Assembly (NCBI GenBank): GCA_029865445.1
Contig: JAOUGY010000034.1
Location: 1 to 18,746, forward strand
Source of the DNA: Acidimicrobiia bacterium
Lineage (GTDB): Bacteria > Actinomycetota > Acidimicrobiia > Spongiisociales > ZC4RG35
Direction: 5' to 3'
DNA length: 18,746 nucleotides
The notes beneath the pieces were generated by a model, which ran no database searches, was not told the origin of the DNA, and worked only from the letters and a program-made list of their open reading frames with translations. Position 1 is the first letter of the stretch. Every line of letters starts with the position of its first letter. A program made the position numbers and the translations under genes. This document shows positions 1 to 6,779 of this stretch, piece by piece.

Positions 1-171
1 CTCAGCGGTGACCCCGGCGAAGGACCACTCATCGGCGGTGTGAAAGCGACGATTCGGCCGCCGGGGCGCGGCACCTGGGTGGGGCGGGGCCGGGTCACCG
101 AGGTTCAGGTGGCTCTGTGCGACCCCCCACCGCCGGTCGCAGACCGCCCCCTCCACGGAGCGGCGCTGTGA
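1..171 (+). CDS. C-terminal end of an EccC/FtsK-SpoIIIE-like ATPase (partial)
   Basis: An open frame enters at base 1 and stops at TGA 169-171, giving 56 codons. The visible tail has a GxLxGG-like segment (GPLIGGV), then PPGRGTW, then a short strand ending VTEVQVALC. That arrangement is typical of the extreme C-terminus of the last ATPase domain of type VII secretion FtsK/SpoIIIE proteins (EccC), which drive export of WXG100-type substrates at the membrane. The stop overlaps the start of the next gene as GTGA, so the two are probably translated together. Seeing an EspI/ubiquitin-like protein directly downstream supports a secretion context. No Walker motif lies inside the window, so the family call rests on a short tail and on the neighbour. 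Another FtsK-family translocase is possible. Confidence 0.5.
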   Translation, partial: LSGDPGEGPLIGGVKATIRPPGRGTWVGRGRVTEVQVALCDPPPPVADRPLHGAAL

Positions 172-1295
172 GTCCGATGCTGTCGATCGAGGTTGCCGGC
201 CCGACATGCCGGGCAACCGCCCCGGACGTGCCGGCAGATGCTCCACTCGAGGACGTCCTGGCGTCGATGGTCTGCCTGGTCGGCGACCGGTCATTCGCCG
301 ATGGACCCTGGTTCGCCTATACCGAATCAGGACAGCGGATTCCCCCCGACGTGAGCCTCTCGGCTTTCGGCGTCAGGTCAGGAGACACCGTTTACGTGGC
401 GAGGGCGGTGGTAGCCACTGAACCAGATCTCGTGGACTCTCCGACCGGGCCGAGCGCCGGCAGTCCGACCGTGCGGGCCGCCGATCTCCTCCCCGATCGG
501 CTCGGAACCGTGCGACGGCTCGCCGCATGCACGACCGCTTTCCTCGGACTGAGGACCACCGTGGACGCGCTCGGAGATGGGCCGATGGGCCGGGCCCGAG
601 CGATGTGGGAGTGGACGGCGTACGAACGCCGGCTCCAGTGGATCATCGGTCGGATCCGCCTGCGCCGACCGGTCACGATCGGCGTCGTCAGTCAGTCGGA
701 ACCCGGTTCGAGCGCCGCAATCGCCGTCGAGCTGGTCGACGTCCTCTCCCGGGCCAGAGCCGACAGGGTCGCCCTCATCGATGGTGATCCGGATCGATCC
801 GGCGTGAGCCGCCGAGTCCGCTCGAACACAGTCGTGATCACCGAGGCAATCGATGGCCACGGGCTCCCGGACGCCCGGTTCGCGGCCCGGTCCGAAGGTC
901 CCATCGTCGTCGTGTCCGACCCGGCCACCGCGGATCACCCGGCTCCTGCCACGTATCGGAGGCTTCTCGACAGACTGAGACCGGTAGCCGGCATCATCGT
1001 CGTCGACTGCGGCCCGATCGAATCGGCAACGCTCCACGGAATGTGCGAGCAGCTCGTCCTCGTCACCGATCGGCCGGTGGACGCCCGGGTGGCGAGAATG
1101 GTTGACACTCGACAAGCAGTACTGGCCGTCGTGCCGCGAGCACAGCCCCCGGAGCCGATGGCGATCGACCGAAGCCTCCCGACGGCGCTCGGCGCGGTCT
1201 ACGGAGATGCCAACGAGATCGCAGCCGAGCTCGCGGCAATCCTCACCACGGAGTGGCCACGCTCCGGCCTGGCCGAGGCCCTCGCGACTCGCTAG
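168..1295 (+). CDS. Ubiquitin-like (EccD/YukD-type) domain fused to a degenerate EspI/MinD-like ATPase
   Basis: This is a protein of about 375 residues. I chose GTG 168 because it overlaps the upstream stop as GTGA and has a GGAG about 9 bases before it; ATG 177 is the alternative. Residues 4-80 read as a ubiquitin-like beta-grasp domain as at the N-terminus of EccD (strand IEVAGP, a PADAPLEDVL helix, then FGVRSGDTVYVAR). Residues from about 165 resemble the mycobacterial EspI/MinD-like ATPases, with a core strand (VTIGVVS), then SSAAIAVELV, then RADRVALIDGDPD, and later GIIVVDCG and LVLVTDRP strands. The Walker A position reads SQSEPGSSAA where a GKGGxGKT loop is expected, so the invariant Lys is absent and ATP hydrolysis is doubtful. 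No membrane segments are seen. It is probably a cytosolic regulator or adaptor of a type VII-like system; that role is inferred. Confidence 0.6.
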   Translation: MSPMLSIEVAGPTCRATAPDVPADAPLEDVLASMVCLVGDRSFADGPWFAYTESGQRIPPDVSLSAFGVRSGDTVYVARAVVATEPDLVDSPTGPSAGSPTVRAADLLPDRLGTVRRLAACTTAFLGLRTTVDALGDGPMGRARAMWEWTAYERRLQWIIGRIRLRRPVTIGVVSQSEPGSSAAIAVELVDVLSRARADRVALIDGDPDRSGVSRRVRSNTVVITEAIDGHGLPDARFAARSEGPIVVVSDPATADHPAPATYRRLLDRLRPVAGIIVVDCGPIESATLHGMCEQLVLVTDRPVDARVARMVDTRQAVLAVVPRAQPPEPMAIDRSLPTALGAVYGDANEIAAELAAILTTEWPRSGLAEALATR

Positions 1296-1321
1296 TCCGG
1301 CACAGGTCCCAATCCCCAACG

Positions 1322-1367
1322 AACAAGAGGTGCGAGCGGATGGTGGCTTCCGCTCGCACCTCTTGTT
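1322..1367. terminator. Perfect 19-bp hairpin between converging genes
   Basis: The arms 1322-1340 (AACAAGAGGTGCGAGCGGA) and 1349-1367 are exact reverse complements around an 8-base loop. It lies 27 bases after the stop of the EspI-like gene and beyond the end of yajQ on the other strand, so it probably terminates both. There is no clear U-tract on either strand, which is common for actinobacterial terminators. The following 137 bases up to yajQ (1368-1504) hold nothing I can recognise: no tRNA fold and no convincing reading frame. Confidence 0.75.
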
Positions 1368-1504
1368 GCGGTGCGACCGACGATCCCGTCCCCCTGGAGC
1401 CTCGATTTCGACCCCCTCGGCTCCCCCGTGGTGGTGCGGTTTCCCCCGAATCGTCTCGGTGACCGCCGGTCCCAGGTTGTTGGCCGCAGCCTCCAAAACG
1501 GTTC

Positions 1505-1993
1505 TCAGTCGCGCATGTTGATGAACTGCAACGGGAGATCGAAGTCGAGTCCTTTGAGGAGTTGGATGACCTCCTGGAGGTCGTCGCGTTTCTTGCCCTG
1601 CACCCTGACCTGATCGCCCTGAACCTGAGCCTGTACCTTGAGGCCCGAATCTCGAATGTGCTTTGTCAGCTGTTTTGCTTCGGCCTGACCGATGCCCTGG
1701 GCTAGCGCCCACACGCTCCGAACTCTGCCGCCGCCCACGGTCTTCACCTCGCCGCCGGAAACGGCTTTGGGATCGATCCCTCGCTTGATGAGCTTCTCCC
1801 TGAGAACCTGATTCCCGGCTTCCAGCCGGCCCTCGGCGGATGACTCGACGACCACAGAGTCTTCCCCTGAGATCTCGACGGTTGTGTCGGTTCCCCGGAA
1901 GTCGAATCGATTGGCGAACTCGCGGGCCGCCTGATCGATGGCGTTTCGGAGTTCTTGGAGGTCCACCTGGGATACAACATCGAAAGAAGGCAT
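1505..1993 (-). CDS. yajQ: YajQ family nucleotide/cyclic-di-GMP-binding protein
   Basis: This 162-residue protein begins MPSFDVVSQVD and ends LPLQFINMRD, both diagnostic of YajQ (usual length about 163). An ATG 13 codons further upstream is in frame, but it would extend into the preceding gene and add a tail foreign to the family, so I chose ATG 1993. YajQ proteins are small cytosolic proteins with two ferredoxin-like domains that bind nucleotides; some homologues bind cyclic-di-GMP and act with transcription factors. The basic stretch REKLIKRGIDPKAVSGG is typical of the family. The gene is last in a minus-strand series, 32 bases after the FG-GAP lipoprotein gene, and ends before the bidirectional hairpin. 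Transcription with the lipoprotein genes is likely from spacing, but a functional link is not shown. Confidence 0.93.
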   Translation of the reverse strand: MPSFDVVSQVDLQELRNAIDQAAREFANRFDFRGTDTTVEISGEDSVVVESSAEGRLEAGNQVLREKLIKRGIDPKAVSGGEVKTVGGGRVRSVWALAQGIGQAEAKQLTKHIRDSGLKVQAQVQGDQVRVQGKKRDDLQEVIQLLKGLDFDLPLQFINMRD

Positions 1994-2025
1994 GACCCCA
2001 GGGTAGAACGCCGGTGCCGGCTCGC

Positions 2026-3702
2026 TCAACACCCGTCGGGGAGGCGGATGCGACGGTCGGCGGCGATATCTCCCAGGGTGATCGGCGGGCCGCCGGGGGG
2101 CGTGACGACCACGTCGACTCGATCCGACGACCCCAGCCCGATGTGGACGGCGGCCTCGTTCCCGGCTGAGTACCCCTGGGATACCGAGATCTCACGAGCT
2201 CCGAGCAGCATCGAAGGATCGCCGGCGCCCCCCATCGCGTACACCTCGACGCTGGTCCCCGGCCCGCCTCCAAGGGACTCATCGACTGCAACCTCCAGCC
2301 AGTGCCCCGACGACGAGGTGTTTCGGAAGAGAGGCGACTGCAGAGCCGTCTCCCACTCGACCCCGAAGGCGTCCACCCGGCCATCTCGATCGATGTCGGC
2401 GGTGGGAAGGGCGACCCAGTACTGCGCCGATCCAAGACCCGACGGAGGCTCGAATCTCGGGATCCCGTCCTGGATCCCCTTGTTGCGAAACACGGCGGGC
2501 AACGAACCGTCACCACCCGCCGCAGAGGTGATGATGTCGACCAGGCCGTCGTTGTCGAGGTCGACGAATTCGGCATGTGGTGCCTTCGTGGGGAGACCCA
2601 CCAATCCGGCAGCCTCGGTGACGTCTTCGAATCGGACTTCACCCGGTCTGCTGCGGTTCACGTAGAGCCTCACCGGAACACGGGTGTCACGACTCAGTGT
2701 CGAGTTGTAGTGCTGACCGAGAACGATGTCCGCCAATCCGTCACCCGTCACGTCGGCGATCGAAACACCCGCCACGTCGTCCTCGTCGGTGAACACCTCC
2801 CAGTCCGAGATGACACCCGGAACCTCCGCCAGCCCGGAGCCGGTGCCCAGGAAGACCCGATTGGACCCACCAACCACAACGTCCGTGACGCCATCACCGT
2901 CGAGATCCGCCGTGCCGATGCCGAGCCCGTGGACGTCGGGAGGAAACCCGAAAGAAGCGGTGGCATCTTCGAAGCGCAGCTCTCCCAGGTTGCGGTACAC
3001 CACCGACGAGCCTCCGCTCCATCGATCCTCGAGCAGGATGAGGTCGGGGAGTCCATCGCTGTCGATGTCGATGACTCCGATCGACCGTCCGCCTTCGGCA
3101 TCGGCGAGCACTGTCTCGAACCCCAACGTCCCACCGTCGTTTCGATAGATCACCGACGCCGCATCGCCACGTTCCTGACCGGGTCGGGTGTTTCGGGAGA
3201 CGACCAGATCCAGGTCACCGTCGAGGTCGAGGTCCGCGAACACCGCCCCCGATGTGCGACCCAGATCGAAGTCGACCCCGGCATCGGCAAACGCCTCGCC
3301 ATCGTGGAGAAGGACGCGATCCGGACCCGGGCCTGGGGCGCCCCGGACCTGGTAGTCGGACACGGGACGGTTGGCGAAGGTGCCCACGAACAGGTCCACC
3401 CACCCATCACCGTCTACGTCGCCAAAGGCGCCGGCGTGGCCTTTGATGTCGTCGAGGGGTTCGACGAGGCCGAACCCCTCGGTGCCGATCTCGAACGAGA
3501 TGCCGTCCGATCCCGCCGCCGCCGGAGCTGTCCAGCAGGTGATCGACGAAGCTCCCGTGGAGGAGGAGGCACCGGTCGACGGCCCGGGCGAGGTCGATGT
3601 CGGGCCGGCGGGTCGCGTGGTCGGCGCGGCGGCAGTTGTCCCGGAACCAGAGGAAGTACAAGCGGACAGGATGACGGCGAAGACCACCCAGACCGCTCTC
3701 AT
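2026..3702 (-). CDS. FG-GAP/VCBS-repeat lipoprotein with C-terminal ASPIC/UnbV domain
   Basis: This 558-residue protein starts with a short lipoprotein signal (MRAVWVVFAVILSAC, lipid Cys at 15), followed by a Thr/Ser/Pro/Ala/Gly linker to about residue 60. The body carries seven calcium-binding DxDxDG-type loops: DVDGDGWVD, DLDLDGDLD, DIDSDGLPD, DLDGDGVTD, DVTGDGLAD, DLDNDGLVD and DIDRDGRVD. This is the signature of a seven-bladed FG-GAP/VCBS integrin-like propeller. The last 90 residues (GHWLEVAVDES to VHIGLGSSDRVDVVVTPPGG) match the ASPIC/UnbV domain that ends CRTAC1-type proteins. It should sit on the outer face of the membrane, and calcium-dependent adhesion or ligand binding is the usual inference. 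Its ATG overlaps the stop of the upstream beta-propeller lipoprotein gene as ATGA, so the pair is translationally coupled. The ligand is unknown. Confidence 0.88.
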   Translation of the reverse strand: MRAVWVVFAVILSACTSSGSGTTAAAPTTRPAGPTSTSPGPSTGASSSTGASSITCWTAPAAAGSDGISFEIGTEGFGLVEPLDDIKGHAGAFGDVDGDGWVDLFVGTFANRPVSDYQVRGAPGPGPDRVLLHDGEAFADAGVDFDLGRTSGAVFADLDLDGDLDLVVSRNTRPGQERGDAASVIYRNDGGTLGFETVLADAEGGRSIGVIDIDSDGLPDLILLEDRWSGGSSVVYRNLGELRFEDATASFGFPPDVHGLGIGTADLDGDGVTDVVVGGSNRVFLGTGSGLAEVPGVISDWEVFTDEDDVAGVSIADVTGDGLADIVLGQHYNSTLSRDTRVPVRLYVNRSRPGEVRFEDVTEAAGLVGLPTKAPHAEFVDLDNDGLVDIITSAAGGDGSLPAVFRNKGIQDGIPRFEPPSGLGSAQYWVALPTADIDRDGRVDAFGVEWETALQSPLFRNTSSSGHWLEVAVDESLGGGPGTSVEVYAMGGAGDPSMLLGAREISVSQGYSAGNEAAVHIGLGSSDRVDVVVTPPGGPPITLGDIAADRRIRLPDGC

Positions 3703-5042
3703 GGCAGGGTCACCTCGACCAGCACCACCTCGCCGAATGGGTCACGGTCGGCCGGTCCGCCGGCGTTGAGCGACAGGAAGAGCCGGTCGCCCGCCTGGAC
3801 TACGCCGTATGTGCCTCCGAGCCGGAGACCCAAGGCTTCCTCGATGAGCGGGGCCAGCTCCACCAGCACGGACTCGGAGCCCGAGTCCGGATCGAGGGCG
3901 ATCACGGGAGTACCCATGTCGTAGCCGTCGCCGTGGGCGCCGGGAACCGAGTACAGGGGCCCGGTGCCGGCGATAGATGTCGTATAGCCGCGGGCCGGAC
4001 CCAGTTCGGTGATCGTTCCATCTCCGCCGATGGTGAAGAAGACCGCCGGACGATCCGAAACGGCGACGACCCGCTCTCCGACGGTCGCCGCCGCCCGCAA
4101 CACCTCCCCGGGAATGTTCACCGTGTCCCCGAGGTCGTTCGTCTCGGGCTCGTACACGCCGAGCACGCCGTCACCGACCCCGAAGTAGGCGCGGCCCGCG
4201 GCGTCGACGGCGATCGATCGAAAGCCGGTGTGGCTGGGGTCATCGAACGTGTAGATCACTTCCCGAGACACGACGTCATACACGAAGAACGGCCCGGTGT
4301 TGGACCCAGTCTCGGCCCCCGGATCAGCCGCCTCGCCGTAGAGCAGGCCTCCGGCGGGCCACGACGCCAGCGAAGGGATGCCATGGCCGGGGATCGGGAC
4401 ACCCAGATTCTCGATCATCCGACGATCGGGGTCGATCCGGAGCAACGATCCGCCTTCGTACCCATCGATTCCGCGCCTGGAGCCCCAGTAGCCCGCTGCG
4501 TAGAACTCTCCACACGGCCCCGCAACCATCTGGGCGTGGATCTTGCCGTGGCCCCACTCCCCGGGCTCCGCGCCCACCAACGTACGCAGATCTCCGATCT
4601 CGGCGAGGACGCCGGTATCCGGGTCGAACTCGTAGAGGTAGCTGTTGCCGTCTGCGCCCAGGTGATCGCCGATGGCCGAGAAGAAGCGGCCGTCGGCCGT
4701 CGCAAGACCCTGCCCCCATTGCGACCACGGGTTGCCTTCGTGGTCGGGATGGGGGTACACGGCAGCTCGGATGCGGAGGTCGGAACCGGGGATGTCGACG
4801 ACGGTGGCGGTGAGCCCGTCGGCGAAGGCGACCCCGCCGCCTGACGGACACACCTCGTCGGGGAGTGAGGTTCGGGCCGTCGCAGCGGTCTGCGCGGCAG
4901 TGGTCGGAGCGGCTCCGGCCGGAACGGCCGCGGTCGACGGCGAGGCCCTTTCGGTGCCCGTTGGCCGTGCGCCAGGGGATGTGCAGGCCGCCAGGAGCAC
5001 GGTCGCTACCGCCACCCGTGACCACGTCCCCACAGACCCCAT
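3699..5042 (-). CDS. Predicted beta-propeller lipoprotein
   Basis: This 447-residue protein has a lipoprotein signal ending in the lipobox VLLAAC (Cys 20), then a low-complexity Thr/Ala/Pro linker to about residue 60. The rest alternates short strands with turns and recurring blade-like phrases, such as LYEFDPDTGVLAEIGDL, LLRIDPDRRMIENLG, FFVYDVVSREVIYTF, LGVYEPETNDLGDT and VIALDPDSGSESVLV. This indicates a multi-bladed propeller of the quinoprotein/SMP-30/YVTN style. I see no catalytic motif that would name an enzyme. It lies 39 bases after the acyl-CoA-dehydrogenase-like gene and overlaps the FG-GAP lipoprotein start by ATGA, so the two lipoproteins are probably made together and may act as partners at the cell surface. 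Function unknown. Confidence 0.75.
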   Translation of the reverse strand: MGSVGTWSRVAVATVLLAACTSPGARPTGTERASPSTAAVPAGAAPTTAAQTAATARTSLPDEVCPSGGGVAFADGLTATVVDIPGSDLRIRAAVYPHPDHEGNPWSQWGQGLATADGRFFSAIGDHLGADGNSYLYEFDPDTGVLAEIGDLRTLVGAEPGEWGHGKIHAQMVAGPCGEFYAAGYWGSRRGIDGYEGGSLLRIDPDRRMIENLGVPIPGHGIPSLASWPAGGLLYGEAADPGAETGSNTGPFFVYDVVSREVIYTFDDPSHTGFRSIAVDAAGRAYFGVGDGVLGVYEPETNDLGDTVNIPGEVLRAAATVGERVVAVSDRPAVFFTIGGDGTITELGPARGYTTSIAGTGPLYSVPGAHGDGYDMGTPVIALDPDSGSESVLVELAPLIEEALGLRLGGTYGVVQAGDRLFLSLNAGGPADRDPFGEVVLVEVTLP

Positions 5043-5081
5043 CGGCGGAAACCTACACGGCCGGTGGGTTTATGGGCCGGG

Positions 5082-6677
5082 TCAGCTGTAGCCGAGGTCG
5101 AGGGACGTGGGCACGCCGATCGGACTGTCCACCGATCGGAGATCGACCACCAGCCGTCCAGAATCCTCGGGCCCGGGGTTGGTCGCCTTCTCGGCGGCCG
5201 AGCGTCGAGCCTGGACGAGTTCGCTTCGCTGAATGGGAACCGCGTCGGCGCCGAGCAGTGAAGCGGCAGCATCGATGCGGCCGAGATCCACGAGGATGGA
5301 CGCCGCCCACAAGAGCGACGTGGCTTCGAGCCGGTCGCGGATCGGAGCCTCGGCGTCGAGGGCGAGTTCGAGAAGCCAGCGGAAGGTGGCCGCCAACGGA
5401 GTGGAGGCCGGCTTCTTGGCGCACGCTTCGAGGAAGACTTCGAGGCGGCCCTGCTTGACGAGACGGGCGAACTCGGCTCTCAGCACCACCGGAGTCGCGC
5501 CCCACAGCGGGAGGAGCGGGGAGGTGAACGTGAGTCCGGGCCGAGCGGTCTCCTCGAGGTGAACTATGGCGGCGGCGTCTGGAATGATCGCCTCGGAGCG
5601 GGACCTCACCCAGTGCTGAGCCACCACCAGGGCGAGCTCGCCCAACACCGGCCCGGCGGTCTCTCGCGATGCCGCGAACGCCATCTCTCGGGCGACGACC
5701 GCCTCGATGTCGGACACCAAGAGGCGATGGAAGACGTCGGCGCCCTTTCGACGCTCGAGACCCTCGGCCAGGGCATCGACGGCCACCCGCATCTGGGCCG
5801 CCCCGATGATGGCGGCGTCGGTGCGAAGACGGGCGATCGCCGGTTCCAGCAGATCGTCGCCCACCCCGGCCGGGCCGATTCGGACCGCCCGGCTTCCGTC
5901 GAGCTTCGCCTCGGCGAACGCCTGGGGTGCGGTCCCGGGTTTTCCGAACAGGCGCAAAACCTCGATGCCGTTCGGTCGGCCCTTGTCACTGTGAACGGGG
6001 ACCAGGTAGCAGGTGGCGCGCGCATTGGGCTCCGGCACCCTCACGATCAGGGCGTCGTAGAGGTGGGAATGGACGATGAGGTCCACTCCGTCGAGCTGGA
6101 ACCACTGGGGGTCGGCGAGCGGCGTTATCACAGGCTCACACGGCCCGGTGAAGGCCATCCCGATCATGACGCCGGCCTTCTCCTCTCCGGGGATCGGCCT
6201 GGGGTCGTGGTGCTCGCTGTGGGCACGATGCCGCCACGGGGCCACATCTCCGGTCTTGAGCACCAAGGCCGCGGCTGCCGTCATCAGGACCGCCGACAGG
6301 TGCGTGGGTTCGATGAGAGCCATCTTGAACAGCGCTTCATCCCGTCCCGGTGTCTCCAGGCGGCGCAGCCCGCGTGCCACCGACTCCGACGCCAGGGTGT
6401 TCCACGCACCGGTGGGCACGGAGACATGGGGAACCCGCGCCTCGCCGGTCTGCTGGTAGGTCACGAGGTCGGCAAGGGCCGCAAGGTCGCGCGGTGATTC
6501 GGGTTCGTGGTGGGGTGCCGCAGCTTCGATGGCCGCCCGCATCTGCTCGAGGAACTCTTCGTCGGCGGAGGCCGGCCTCTCGAGGGGGATCTCGAGCTGT
6601 TGTTGATCAGCCGGCTCGTCTCCACTCCGCCGGCGTTTCCAGAAGCGGCTTCGACCCCGCTCGCCGTTGGTGCCCAT
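5082..6677 (-). CDS. Degenerate acyl-CoA-dehydrogenase/AidB-like protein
   Basis: This is a 531-residue protein. I chose ATG 6677 because GGGAGG sits about 8 bases upstream; an in-frame GTG at 6755 would add 26 residues without a ribosome site. After a basic, Arg-rich N-terminus (RGRSRFWKRRR) the layout follows AidB/acyl-CoA dehydrogenases: an alpha domain, KAGVMIGMAFTG where AidB has KxGxLIGMGMTE, a strand domain (WFQLDGVDLIVHSHLYDALIV), NGIEVLRLFGKPGT, an AVRIGPAGVGDDLL loop, a helical domain, and WGATPVVLR near residue 391 where active enzymes have W/YEGT. The base Glu is therefore Gly, and the TExxGGSD flavin loop is not recognisable. I infer a catalytically inactive fold reused as a binding or regulatory protein. 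It lies between lon and two lipoprotein genes on the same strand. No nearer family is recognised. Confidence 0.6.
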   Translation of the reverse strand: MGTNGERGRSRFWKRRRSGDEPADQQQLEIPLERPASADEEFLEQMRAAIEAAAPHHEPESPRDLAALADLVTYQQTGEARVPHVSVPTGAWNTLASESVARGLRRLETPGRDEALFKMALIEPTHLSAVLMTAAAALVLKTGDVAPWRHRAHSEHHDPRPIPGEEKAGVMIGMAFTGPCEPVITPLADPQWFQLDGVDLIVHSHLYDALIVRVPEPNARATCYLVPVHSDKGRPNGIEVLRLFGKPGTAPQAFAEAKLDGSRAVRIGPAGVGDDLLEPAIARLRTDAAIIGAAQMRVAVDALAEGLERRKGADVFHRLLVSDIEAVVAREMAFAASRETAGPVLGELALVVAQHWVRSRSEAIIPDAAAIVHLEETARPGLTFTSPLLPLWGATPVVLRAEFARLVKQGRLEVFLEACAKKPASTPLAATFRWLLELALDAEAPIRDRLEATSLLWAASILVDLGRIDAAASLLGADAVPIQRSELVQARRSAAEKATNPGPEDSGRLVVDLRSVDSPIGVPTSLDLGYS

Positions 6678-6733
6678 TGTGATTCCCTCCCGTCGCCGGA
6701 GATCGCGCCCCGGCTCCGGGGCTGATCCCTTGT

Positions 6734-6775
6734 CCTCGCCCCCGCGTGTACACAAGATACCCGCGGGGGCCGAGG
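6734..6775 (-). terminator. GC-rich hairpin downstream of lon
   Basis: The arms 6734-6746 (CCTCGCCCCCGCG) and 6762-6775 pair with one bulged base around a 15-base loop. It lies just after the lon stop codon (minus strand) and before the acyl-CoA-dehydrogenase-like gene. No T-tract follows, so it could be a terminator, an attenuator or an mRNA-end stabiliser. A second 7-bp hairpin-capable repeat with a 2-base centre lies at 6707-6722, in the leader of the next gene. Confidence 0.4.
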
Positions 6776-6779
6776 CGTC

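Noticed and set aside
1368..1504. Possible tRNA or small gene after yajQ
   Set aside because: A GGTCGAAATC-like stretch recalls a T-loop on the minus strand, but no cloverleaf arms or acceptor stem could be paired around it.
378..2642. A 754-codon open frame on the minus strand across yajQ and the EspI-like gene
   Set aside because: It is antisense to one gene and out of frame with yajQ and the FG-GAP gene. It is rich in Arg/Ser/Pro/Gly, as expected of a shadow frame in GC-rich DNA, and shows no domain.
2302..3924. A 540-codon plus-strand frame opposite the FG-GAP lipoprotein
   Set aside because: It runs antisense to clear DxDxDG repeats and a lipobox signal, and its own translation is Arg/Val/Asp-rich with no recognisable fold.
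3699..5042. Naming the propeller lipoprotein as a quinoprotein dehydrogenase or lactonase
   Set aside because: No cofactor-binding or catalytic residues typical of those enzymes were seen; only the repeat pattern is supported.
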